Part shown: piece after piece, positions 36,145 to 43,787 of the stretch
How positions within the stretch are numbered: the stretch's first letter is position 1
Layout: each line of letters starts with the position of its first letter
Source of the DNA: Phycisphaerales bacterium
GTDB taxonomy: Bacteria > Planctomycetota > Phycisphaerae > Phycisphaerales > UBA1924
Direction: 5' to 3'
Length of the DNA: 64,000 nt
Assembly: GCA_020853975.1 (NCBI GenBank)
Contig: JADYXW010000010.1
Coordinates: forward strand, 1-64,000
Position numbers and translations under genes: made by a program
The notes under the pieces: generated by a model
The model's database searches: none
Told to the model about the DNA's origin: nothing
Seen by the model: only the letters and a program-made list of their open reading frames with translations

Positions 36145-37365
36145 ATGTCCAGCGCCGAACAGCCCTCGCCCGACCCAGCGTGCACGATCCGCGTGCACTC
36201 GGGGGATTGCTGGGTCTTCTTCGCGATCGACGCGGCGTTCGGCATCGACCTCGACGAGGCGCAGCGCCTGCTTGCGCTGGGCGGCCCGCGCGAGGGTGAG
36301 GCGACACACAGGGAGGCGATCAGCCATCGGAAGCGCTCGCCCGCGCACCTGCAGTTCAATCCCGCCCCGCTGCGCATCGACCAGCCGTCGCCGGAGGTGG
36401 CGGTGCTGGACCTTGCGGGCTTTCACGCCTGGCCCCAGGTCGAGTGCACGCTCTTTGATTTCGGCGCCGTCTCGGTCGCGTACCGGATCCCGATCGACGG
36501 GGGGGCCGCGGGGCTGCCCCTGGCCTCGCTGGCGGGGCTGGCCCAGCGGCTGTTTGACTGCGCGGACCTGCGCGAGGACGCGCGGGCGCGGGTGAGGCTC
36601 CTGACCTCCCGGCTTGCCGGGGCGTTTGACAGGCCCGCGCTGCACGCGTTTGTAGAGGACTACACCGTCTACCACGCTCGCGCGTGGACGACCTCGCTCC
36701 ACGCGGAGGCGGAGGGGGCTGTGGCGGGCGACGCACGCTCGGTGGCGTCGCTCCTGCTCGCGGAGCCCGACGGGGCGGCACTCTCGGACCAGTCTGTGGC
36801 GTCGGCGCTTTCGACCCTGGTTTCCTACACCCGGCAGGACGCGACGGTGATCGACTGGAACGCGGCGCTGTCGCTGGGCGCGGACGAGTCCGACACGCTC
36901 GCGGTGCTGGAGTTTGCGAACGTCGAGCTGCTGCAGATGCGGCTGCTGGACGACCGGCTGGACGCGGCGCTCGACCGGTCGTACGGCTCGCTGCTTCGCC
37001 GTGACGCGAAGGGGCGGGTGCCGCGGTCCCCGCTGGGCCTGCTGATGGACCCGAACCGCGCGGAGCGTCGGAGGCTGGCGGCGCTGCAAATGGAGAACGC
37101 CATCCTGTTCGAGGGCGTGAACAACGCGCTGAAGCTGGTGGGGGACGAGCACCTCGCTCGGCTGTACGCAGCCGCGGCCCGGCGCTTTCACCTCGAAGAC
37201 TGGGACCGGAGCATTCTGCGCAAGCTGGGGACGGTGGACGACCTTTCCCAGAAGCTGGCGGAAGAGGCGAGCGCCCGGCGGATGGAAGTGCTGGAGTGGA
37301 TCATCATCGTTCTCATCGCGGTATCGATGGTGCTGCCGTTTGTGCCCGGGCTCGGGGGCAAGTAG
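36145..37365 (+). CDS. RMD1/YagE (DUF155)-like protein
   Basis: A 406-residue protein resembling the RMD1/DUF155 family: a soluble alpha/beta region (about 60-260), a helical segment rich in Arg and Glu (about 280-380) and one C-terminal membrane helix (about 386-403, EWIIIVLIAVSMVLPFV). Family members in eukaryotes attach to mitochondrial or ER membranes, but the bacterial role is unknown. It follows the SDR by 31 bases and may be cotranscribed. Identification rests on overall layout and the C-terminal helix context (RRMEVLEWIIIVLI), so it is moderate. Confidence 0.65.
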   Translation: MSSAEQPSPDPACTIRVHSGDCWVFFAIDAAFGIDLDEAQRLLALGGPREGEATHREAISHRKRSPAHLQFNPAPLRIDQPSPEVAVLDLAGFHAWPQVECTLFDFGAVSVAYRIPIDGGAAGLPLASLAGLAQRLFDCADLREDARARVRLLTSRLAGAFDRPALHAFVEDYTVYHARAWTTSLHAEAEGAVAGDARSVASLLLAEPDGAALSDQSVASALSTLVSYTRQDATVIDWNAALSLGADESDTLAVLEFANVELLQMRLLDDRLDAALDRSYGSLLRRDAKGRVPRSPLGLLMDPNRAERRRLAALQMENAILFEGVNNALKLVGDEHLARLYAAAARRFHLEDWDRSILRKLGTVDDLSQKLAEEASARRMEVLEWIIIVLIAVSMVLPFVPGLGGK

Positions 37366-37461
37366 CCGCGGCGGCGGGCCCTCTGCGGTCCGGATTTCGG
37401 GTATTCTCGCCCGCTACCGGCCAGCAGTCCGGAAGATGACCCTTCGCAACGAGGTACACCC

Positions 37462-40400
37462 ATGCCGCACCACGATTGGCCGCTCCGAACGTCTCGCGCT
37501 CCGCTCTCGCTGCTGGCCCTGGCGGTCATAGCGGCGGCGGGGTCGCACCTCGCGGCCCGGTCGGTGGCGGCGCCGGGGCCGCTGGCGGAGCGTCAGCCGG
37601 AGGGCGGCTCCAAACCGGACAAGACGGAAAAGCCGGAGAAGCTCACGCTGGACCGTATCTTCCCGAAGAAGTCGTTCTTCGGCCCGGGCGCTCGCGGCGC
37701 GACCTTCAGCCACGACGGGAGGTTTCTCGCGTTCCTCTACCGCCCGTACGAGGAACGGCGCCACGGCAGCGATCTGTACATCCTCGACACCACGACGGGA
37801 GGCGTGCGCCGCATCACGTGCGTCAGCCGCCTCGCGGAGTTTCAGGAGGAAGCCCGCAAGGTGCGAGAGGACCGCGAGAAGAAGGCAAAGAAGGACGGCT
37901 GGACGACCAATCGCCTGGCGCGAGAGCAGTATCGCGCAATGGGTTGGCAGGATCGGCTGCTCGTGGACACCTGGACCGGCGTCGCGGCCCCCACCGATGC
38001 GCCGCTGACGGGCGACATCCTGCTCACGCTGACCGAGAACGACAAGGGTGGTTTCGCGGGGTCGCTGCGTGTCGGCCTTGCCACGATCTCGCTGTCCGAC
38101 GTGGACCTGGATGAGGCGAGAGGCAGCGGGAAAGCAGCCATCGACGACAATCTGCTCAAGGTGAAGGGCTCGCTCGACCTGTCGCTGGACGGCGCGGCAC
38201 TCAAGATCGACCTGAAGCTCTCTGAGCCCGCGCAGAGCCTGTCGGCGTCGCTTGCCCGCAAGGCTCCGGAACCCCCTCCCGAAGGAGAGCCCAAGGGAGT
38301 GACCGGTGCGATGGGCGAGCGTCTCGCCCTCGCGGATGTCGTGCTTGGCGACGACGCCGACATCAACGACGAGAAGGACGGGAAGCCCGTGAAGGACCCG
38401 GCCCCGCGGTACGACGGCGTGTCGTCGATGGAGTGGTCGCCCAAGTCGCACGAGCTGCTGGTGCAGTCGGGCGGGGACATCTATCGGCTGAGCATTGATT
38501 TGGCGAAGTGGGACGCGTCGCTCGTTCGCCCGGAGCAGACCGCGCCCGCGGACGAGCCCGGGGCGACCGATAGCAAGCCGGAGGGCGACCCCGCCGGGGC
38601 AGCCCCCGCGGAGCCGGGCGGGGAGGATTCCAAGGGCGACGGCGATGGTGGCGAGATCGCCCCTGCTCAGCCTGCGGGCGAAGCATCCGGCAAGCCCGAG
38701 GCAAAGAAGCCGAAGCGAGCCAAGACCACGCTCACAACTGCGACGCCGTACCGGGGCGACCTCACCCGCCTGACCCGCACCCGCGAGCGGGAGGCGGACG
38801 TTCAGTACCTTCCCGACGGTTCGGGGTACACGTACCTGCGGGACGGCGCGCTGCTACGCGTCAAGTTCGGCGAGCATCAGATCGTGCAACTCGATCCGGA
38901 GTTGAAGGACGGAGAGCGCATGGTCGGCTACCGGCTCAGCCCGGACATGAAGCGGCTGGTCTTCCTGGCCTCGCGGGGCCAGACGACCAACGACCGGGCT
39001 GCCCGGGTCACGATCGTCAGTTACCGCGACCGGTTTGCGCGTGCCCAGGAGGTTCGCCGCCACATGCCCGACGACCCCTGGCCCGAGTCATTCTCCAGCG
39101 TGTACCTGTACGACCTCAAGGGGCACGCGATGGAGGAGGGCAAGCTGGAGCGGGTCTTTACGCGGAAGGTCGGCGGGCCGCGCGACGTGATGCGCGTGCC
39201 GGAGTGGTCGCCCGACTCTTCCCGGATCGCCTTCGCCGCGTTTGACCAGCAGCAGGGCGTCATGAAGATTCTCGAGGCCGGCTTCAAGGCCGAAGAGAAG
39301 AAGGACAAGGGCGAGAAGAAGGAAGGCGAGAAGGAGACGGACGCCAAGCCCGGGGCGAAGACGGACGGAGGGCCCGAGGGGGCCTCTCAGCCCGAGGGCG
39401 AGAAGCCAAAGGACGCCGAGAAGGAGCCGGAGTTCAAGATCGAGAACGCGCGGGTGGTGTACCAGTTTCTGCACGCGGGCGGGCCGAACACCCCGGGGAT
39501 GGTGCGCCCGCTGTACCTGCCTGACAGCAGGCGGATGGTCTTCATCACGGAGCTCTCCGGGTTCCGCCAGCTTCACCTGCTCGATCCGCGCTATGAGCAG
39601 CTCACGCAGGTGACCTCCGGGCAGTACGAGCTCTATCCGTTCCACATCACGCGGGACAACACGTCGCTCTTTGCGACGACGACGGAGGGCGACCCGAACC
39701 AGGAGCAGGTCTGCCGCATCGATCTCAGCACGCTCGCGGTGACTCGCCTCACGACGGCGCGGGGGGTTCACAGCGACGTCGCGGTGCGCGAGGACGGCAC
39801 GCTGGTCGCTTCGGTGCACGCGGACTTCGGCGCCCCGGGCGAGCTGTGCATCACGGCCCCGGATGGGACGGCGCCGCGCAGGATCACCGACTCTCACCCC
39901 AAGGAGGCGCACGCGCTCACGAAGGCCGCGCCGGAGTATTTCACGTACGAGAACCGGCACGGGCAGACGATCCACGGGCACATGTTCAAGCCGGCCGACT
40001 GGTCGCCAGAGGACAAGCGGCCGCTGCTGATCTATGTGTACGGCGGGCCCCTGGGGGAGCGCAAGATGGCGACGCGCGGCGCCTTCGCCGCCCCGTCGTA
40101 CTTCTTCGCGCGGTACATGGCCGAGAACCACGGATGGGTCACGGCGACGATCGACCCGCGCGGGGCCTCGGGCTATGGCGCCGTGTTCGAGAAGGCCAAC
40201 TTCGAGCAGGTGGGCAAGCCGCAGACCGAGGACCTGGTCGACGGCGCACGCTGGTTTGTGAAGAACCAGGGCGTGGATGAGAAGAAGCTCTCGCTGCACG
40301 GCTGGTCGTTCGGCGGGTTTCAGACGCAGATGGTCATGTACACCGAGCCGGATGTCTTTGCCGTGGGGCTCGCGGGCGCCGGCCCGACGGAGTGGCACAA

Positions 40401-40824
40401 CTACAACTCGTGGTACTCCACCGGTACGATCGGCGCCAACGAGCCGGGCAAGACCGACCTGGAGAAGTACTCGCTGCTGCCCCTGGCCAAGAACCTCAAG
40501 GGCAAGCTGCTGCTCATCCACGGCGTGGAAGACTCGAACGTGCTCTACCAGGACACGGTGCGCGTGTACCGCGAACTTCTGAAGGCCAACAAGGAGGTCA
40601 ACGTCGAGCTGTTCATCGACCCCACCGGCGGGCACGGGCTGGATGGCGACGTCAAGACCATCGGCCGCTACCGGAAGTACGAGGATTTTCTCGTCCGCCA
40701 CCTTGGCGAGGGAAAGGCGGCGGGCAAGGTTGAGCCCAAGAAGGACGCGCCGCCGGACGACGCGGGGGGCGAGGCCCCGGTGACTCCTGGGGGCGAGGTG
40801 CCCCTAGGCAAACTGCCGGGGTGA
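37462..40824 (+). CDS. large secreted S9-family prolyl oligopeptidase with charged inserts
   Basis: A 1,120-residue exported serine peptidase. A signal or anchor segment (about 12-36) precedes a PD40 beta-propeller with FSHDGRFLAFLY and EWSPDSSRIAF, and a C-terminal alpha/beta-hydrolase domain. The catalytic Ser is in GWSFGGFQTQM (about 949), Asp in HGVEDSNV (about 1024) and His in TGGHGL (about 1058). Two inserts are unusual: a Pro/Ala/Gly/Glu stretch at about 357-423 and a Lys/Glu-rich stretch at about 605-660, with another acidic tail after 1085. They look disordered and make it longer than the usual 650-900 residues. TATTCT near 37403 may be the -10, with ACGAGG as ribosome-binding site. 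Confidence 0.92.
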   Translation: MPHHDWPLRTSRAPLSLLALAVIAAAGSHLAARSVAAPGPLAERQPEGGSKPDKTEKPEKLTLDRIFPKKSFFGPGARGATFSHDGRFLAFLYRPYEERRHGSDLYILDTTTGGVRRITCVSRLAEFQEEARKVREDREKKAKKDGWTTNRLAREQYRAMGWQDRLLVDTWTGVAAPTDAPLTGDILLTLTENDKGGFAGSLRVGLATISLSDVDLDEARGSGKAAIDDNLLKVKGSLDLSLDGAALKIDLKLSEPAQSLSASLARKAPEPPPEGEPKGVTGAMGERLALADVVLGDDADINDEKDGKPVKDPAPRYDGVSSMEWSPKSHELLVQSGGDIYRLSIDLAKWDASLVRPEQTAPADEPGATDSKPEGDPAGAAPAEPGGEDSKGDGDGGEIAPAQPAGEASGKPEAKKPKRAKTTLTTATPYRGDLTRLTRTREREADVQYLPDGSGYTYLRDGALLRVKFGEHQIVQLDPELKDGERMVGYRLSPDMKRLVFLASRGQTTNDRAARVTIVSYRDRFARAQEVRRHMPDDPWPESFSSVYLYDLKGHAMEEGKLERVFTRKVGGPRDVMRVPEWSPDSSRIAFAAFDQQQGVMKILEAGFKAEEKKDKGEKKEGEKETDAKPGAKTDGGPEGASQPEGEKPKDAEKEPEFKIENARVVYQFLHAGGPNTPGMVRPLYLPDSRRMVFITELSGFRQLHLLDPRYEQLTQVTSGQYELYPFHITRDNTSLFATTTEGDPNQEQVCRIDLSTLAVTRLTTARGVHSDVAVREDGTLVASVHADFGAPGELCITAPDGTAPRRITDSHPKEAHALTKAAPEYFTYENRHGQTIHGHMFKPADWSPEDKRPLLIYVYGGPLGERKMATRGAFAAPSYFFARYMAENHGWVTATIDPRGASGYGAVFEKANFEQVGKPQTEDLVDGARWFVKNQGVDEKKLSLHGWSFGGFQTQMVMYTEPDVFAVGLAGAGPTEWHNYNSWYSTGTIGANEPGKTDLEKYSLLPLAKNLKGKLLLIHGVEDSNVLYQDTVRVYRELLKANKEVNVELFIDPTGGHGLDGDVKTIGRYRKYEDFLVRHLGEGKAAGKVEPKKDAPPDDAGGEAPVTPGGEVPLGKLPG

Positions 40825-41234
40825 GTTGCCGCACGTGGCGGCGGAACCCGGATGCGTCGTGAAAGGCCTGGGGTGGCCATGACCCCGGGCCGCGGCTGAC
40901 TGCACCCGAGGCGGTTCACCCGGGTAAGGGCTCGGAGGGCGTCCAGACCCCGGCGCCCATTGGTCGCAGGCTCTCTCCAACCCGGGGCCGCTTCCGAGTC
41001 GCTTCGCTCTCTCAGATAGATCGGAAGGCGGACAATGTCGCCGAGGGCGTTCCCACTAACCCCTCTGGCGTGCCCCCCTGCTGGCGTGGGAACCGGGAGA
41101 GGCCGAGGTCGGAAAGGAGGGTACCTTGGATGGGTGTCTGAATGGCCCTGGAAGGGCGGGCGGCCTATCATCTTGGCCCCAGTCGGGCCCGGGCAGGACC
41201 GGACGGCGGGGGTGATTTGGAACGAAGGACAGTC
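40825..41234. other. gene-free structured region upstream of rpmH
   Basis: No believable gene lies in these 410 bases. Several perfect stems are visible: 40865-40874 with 40882-40891 (10 pairs, one G-T, possible end signal for the S9 gene); CTTCCGA/TCGGAAG around 40991-41027; and GTTCCCAC 41049-41056 with GTGGGAAC 41085-41092. It could be a long rpmH leader or an unknown small RNA. Motifs of RNase P RNA, tmRNA, SRP RNA and tRNA are absent. Confidence 0.5.
40865..40891 (+). terminator. hairpin after the S9 peptidase gene, no T tract
   Basis: GGCCTGGGGT and ACCCCGGGCC pair over 10 bases around the loop GGCCATG, 41 bases after the stop codon. No run of T follows, so it may act as a weak or Rho-assisted end or as an mRNA-stabilising stem. 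Confidence 0.4.
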
Positions 41235-41375
41235 ATGCACTACCCCCACCGGACGAGTCGGATCAAGCGGAAGCGTGGCATCGGGTTCCGCGCGCGGATG
41301 AAGACCACGAACGGCCGCAAGATGATGAACCGCAAGCGTCGGGTTGGGCGCAGCCTGAACGTGGCGGACAAGTAA
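41235..41375 (+). CDS. rpmH: 50S ribosomal protein L34
   Basis: A 46-residue, very basic protein matching L34: PHRTSRIKRKRGIGFRARM, then KTTNGRKMMNRKRRVGRSL. ATG 41235 has AAGGA at 41225-41229 as ribosome-binding site; a longer open frame from 41142 is not supported. The N-terminus MHYPHRTSRIKRK departs from the common MKRTYQPS form. rnpA, yidC, dnaA or dnaN, the usual rpmH neighbours, are absent. Confidence 0.95.
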   Translation: MHYPHRTSRIKRKRGIGFRARMKTTNGRKMMNRKRRVGRSLNVADK

Positions 41376-41429
41376 GCACGCGCGGGCGAACGACTGCGGG
41401 GGCGAGCGGCCGCGGGGGCGGTCGGGCGT

Positions 41430-42179
41430 TCACTGGATGAGGGACCGGAGTGCGGCACCGACGCGCTGCGCGGTGAGGGCGGCGCCGGGCGAGTCTGAAT
41501 GAATGCAGATGGTGGTTGGCCTGAGCGGGATGGTGCCGCCCGAGGCTGTGGGTGCGCCCAGGCCCTGCGCGATGCGGAGGGCCTGGGAGGCGGCGCGGCC
41601 CTGGTCTGAGATGACGGCGCCGGGGGTGGAGCGCGGGGCGAGGGAGCCATCGTCGAGATAGAGGCGGTCGGCGAAGGCTTCTGTCCAGACGGGGCGTGAG
41701 AGGCGGCGCCATGTGTCGACGGCGCGCGAGCCGCAGCGGCCCACGAGGGCGGCGTGCGGGCAGGTTTTTTCGACAACACGGGCGATGAGAGCGGCGAGTG
41801 CTGGGTCTTCGCAGGCGTGGTAGAGCGCGCCGTGGGGCTTGACGTGGGAGAGGTCCGCGCGGAGATCGCGGGCGATGTCGCGGAGCGCGGAGATCTGCGA
41901 GGAGAGACTGGCTTCGAGGTCGGCGGCCGAGATGGCCATGACGGTGCGGCCGAAGTTCGCGCGGTCGGGGTAGGACGGGTGCGCGCCGAGGCGGACGGAG
42001 TGAGAGAGGGCGAGGGTGGTGACACGGCGCATGGAGGCGGGGTCGCCCGCGTGCCCGCCGCAGGCGATGTTGGCGGCGGCGATCCAGGGCATGAGGAGGT
42101 GGTCGGGGGTTGGGGAGCCTTCGCCGACGTTGCACTCGCCGAGGTCGCAGTTGAGGAATGGGACTTCGGGGGCGCTCAT
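41430..42179 (-). CDS. pxpA: 5-oxoprolinase subunit A (LamB/YcsF family)
   Basis: PxpA, with PxpB and PxpC, makes the ATP-dependent 5-oxoprolinase that opens 5-oxoproline to glutamate. The 249-residue product has the family start LNCDLGECNVGE (residues 9-20), IAAANIACGGHAGDP, VRLGAHPSYPDRANFGR, LSHVKPHGALYH and ICIHSDSPGA. Its ATG overlaps the pxpC stop by ATGA, so translation is coupled. It is the last gene of the fbp-pxpB-pxpC-pxpA set. Confidence 0.95.
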   Translation of the reverse strand: MSAPEVPFLNCDLGECNVGEGSPTPDHLLMPWIAAANIACGGHAGDPASMRRVTTLALSHSVRLGAHPSYPDRANFGRTVMAISAADLEASLSSQISALRDIARDLRADLSHVKPHGALYHACEDPALAALIARVVEKTCPHAALVGRCGSRAVDTWRRLSRPVWTEAFADRLYLDDGSLAPRSTPGAVISDQGRAASQALRIAQGLGAPTASGGTIPLRPTTICIHSDSPGAALTAQRVGAALRSLIQ

Positions 42180-43135
42180 GCGGGGAGAGGTGGCAGGAGG
42201 GCGTCGAGAGCTTGCTGCTGGTCGATGAGGAGCGTACGTGCTGCGTCGAGGGTGATGGGCGCGAGGCGGGCGCGGGCGCCGGGGCGGAGCTGGCCAATGG
42301 CGGGGATGTCGGCGGCGATGACGGAGGCGACGAGGGGGTAGCCGCCCGTGACGGGGCGTTCCGGACCGAGGAGGATGAGTTCACCCTCGGGGGTGCGTTG
42401 GACGGCGCCGGGCGGGGTGGGCTCGCTGGTGCGTGGCGGGTGGGTACACGCGGGACCGCCGACGAGGCGGACGCCGACGCGGCTGGAGCGAGCGCTGACG
42501 GTAAGGTGCGAGTCGAAGATGGCGGGTGCGTGCTCGGGCGGGATGAGTGCGGCGTCGGGGCCGGGGAGGACGCGGAAGGTTGTGCGGAGCGAGTGCGCGG
42601 CGATGAAGCGACGGAGGGATGCGGGGTCGGGGGTCGAGCGTGGCGGCGGAGTCGGTGCGCCGATGGGGATGGAGTCGCCCTCGCGGAGGGGTCTGCCCGT
42701 GAGGTTTGGGAAGGCGGCGGCGAGGTGCGCGGACCGGCTGGCGAGGACGGGCGGGGTATCGACGCCGCCGGCGATGGCGAGGTAGAGGCGGCAGCCCGAG
42801 AGGATGGGGCCTAGCACGAGTTCATCGCCCGGGAGGAGCGTGAAGGGCTGGAAGAGCGGGACCGCGAGCGTGCTGCCGGCGCGGCGGATGAGCGGCGAGG
42901 CATCGGCGCCGGCGAGGGCAACGCGGGCGGCGCCCTCGGCGCGGAATGTGTCGCCCGAGAGCGTGCACTCGATGGTGGCGGAGTGGTCAGGGTTGCCGAC
43001 GAGGCGGTTGGCGATGCGGAGGGAGAGGTGGTCGGCAGCGCCGGAGGGAGCAACGCCCAGCGAGGCGAAGCCGGGGCGGCCCAGGTCCTGGATGGAGGAT
43101 TGGAGGCCGGGGGTGATGACGCGAAGGGCGGTCAC
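42176..43135 (-). CDS. pxpC: 5-oxoprolinase subunit C (KipA-like)
   Basis: PxpC (biotin-dependent carboxyltransferase-like/KipA family, 319 residues) forms the core of 5-oxoprolinase with PxpB. Typical motifs are the N-terminal ITPGLQSSIQDLGRPGFASL, then GVAPSGAADHLSLRIANRLVGN, YLAIAGGVDTPPVLASRS and ERPVTGGYPLVASVI. GTG 43135 overlaps the pxpB stop by GTGA, and its own stop overlaps pxpA. Confidence 0.95.
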   Translation of the reverse strand: MTALRVITPGLQSSIQDLGRPGFASLGVAPSGAADHLSLRIANRLVGNPDHSATIECTLSGDTFRAEGAARVALAGADASPLIRRAGSTLAVPLFQPFTLLPGDELVLGPILSGCRLYLAIAGGVDTPPVLASRSAHLAAAFPNLTGRPLREGDSIPIGAPTPPPRSTPDPASLRRFIAAHSLRTTFRVLPGPDAALIPPEHAPAIFDSHLTVSARSSRVGVRLVGGPACTHPPRTSEPTPPGAVQRTPEGELILLGPERPVTGGYPLVASVIAADIPAIGQLRPGARARLAPITLDAARTLLIDQQQALDALLPPLPA

Positions 43136-43782
43136 GGCGTCGGCACTCGCGTAGGGATGAAGCGGACGCGGTCGCCCGGCTGGAGGAGCGTGGGGCTCGC
43201 GGCGAGGGGGTCGAAGAGCGTGAGGTTGGTGCGGCCCAAGAGGCGCCAGCCACCGGGCGAGTCGGCGGGGTAGATACCGGAGTATGGGCCGGCGATGGCG
43301 ACGGTCCCGGCGGGGACACGGGGGCGAGGGGAATCGAGCCTTTGGACGCGGAGTTGTGCGGGGAGGCCTTCGAGGTATGCAAAGCCGGGCGCGAAGCCCA
43401 TGAAGCGGACGGTGTATGAGGCGGAGGCGTGGAGGTCGATGAGGGCCTGTGGCGAGAGCCCGAGTGAGGAGGCGAGGGGGAGGAGGTCGGGGCCGGATGG
43501 GCCGCCGTAGAGCGTGGGGATGTCGATGGTGCGGGGCGGGTGGCACGGGGCAAGGTCTTGGCGGGCGAGGGCGGGCGCGATGGCGGCGGCGGCGCGTGCG
43601 AGGTCTATGCCCGGGGAGAAGATGGCGGCGAGGGTGTGATGGCCGCAGACGAGGTCGAGAAGGCCGGCGGGTGGCGCGGCGAGGATGGCGTGGCGCACGA
43701 GTGCGGGGTTGGGTGCGGCGATGCGGAGAGCGGAGTCGCCCAGGGGCTGGATGGAAGGCGGGGATGGGCCTTCGGCGGGCAT
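43132..43782 (-). CDS. pxpB: 5-oxoprolinase subunit B (KipI-like)
   Basis: PxpB (KipI family, 216 residues) binds PxpC. The product has the N-terminal QPLGDSALRI, the cyclophilin-like core SYTVRFMGFAPGFAYLEGLP, then PRVPAGTVAIAG and the C-terminal PGGWRLLGRTNLTLFDP. ATG 43782 follows the fbp stop by 5 bases. The pxpB-pxpC-pxpA order, with 4-base overlaps, indicates one coupled unit. Confidence 0.95.
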   Translation of the reverse strand: MPAEGPSPPSIQPLGDSALRIAAPNPALVRHAILAAPPAGLLDLVCGHHTLAAIFSPGIDLARAAAAIAPALARQDLAPCHPPRTIDIPTLYGGPSGPDLLPLASSLGLSPQALIDLHASASYTVRFMGFAPGFAYLEGLPAQLRVQRLDSPRPRVPAGTVAIAGPYSGIYPADSPGGWRLLGRTNLTLFDPLAASPTLLQPGDRVRFIPTRVPTP

Positions 43783-43787
43783 GGGTG

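Noticed and set aside
38500..39430. Possible frameshift in the S9 peptidase because of low-complexity stretches
   Set aside because: The frame is intact on both sides, with propeller repeats and catalytic residues in the same frame.
40825..41234. RNase P RNA, tmRNA, SRP RNA or tRNA in the gap before rpmH
   Set aside because: The GAGGAAAGTCC motif of RNase P, the tmRNA ends, the SRP tetraloop segment and a T-loop GTTCRAATC are all missing on both strands.
40668..41249. 193-codon minus-strand frame across the gap before rpmH
   Set aside because: Starts inside rpmH and ends inside the S9 gene; Arg/Pro-rich; the stretch is better explained by RNA structure.
40825..41375. Replication origin next to rpmH
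   Set aside because: No TTATCCACA-type DnaA boxes and none of dnaA, dnaN, rnpA or gidA are present.
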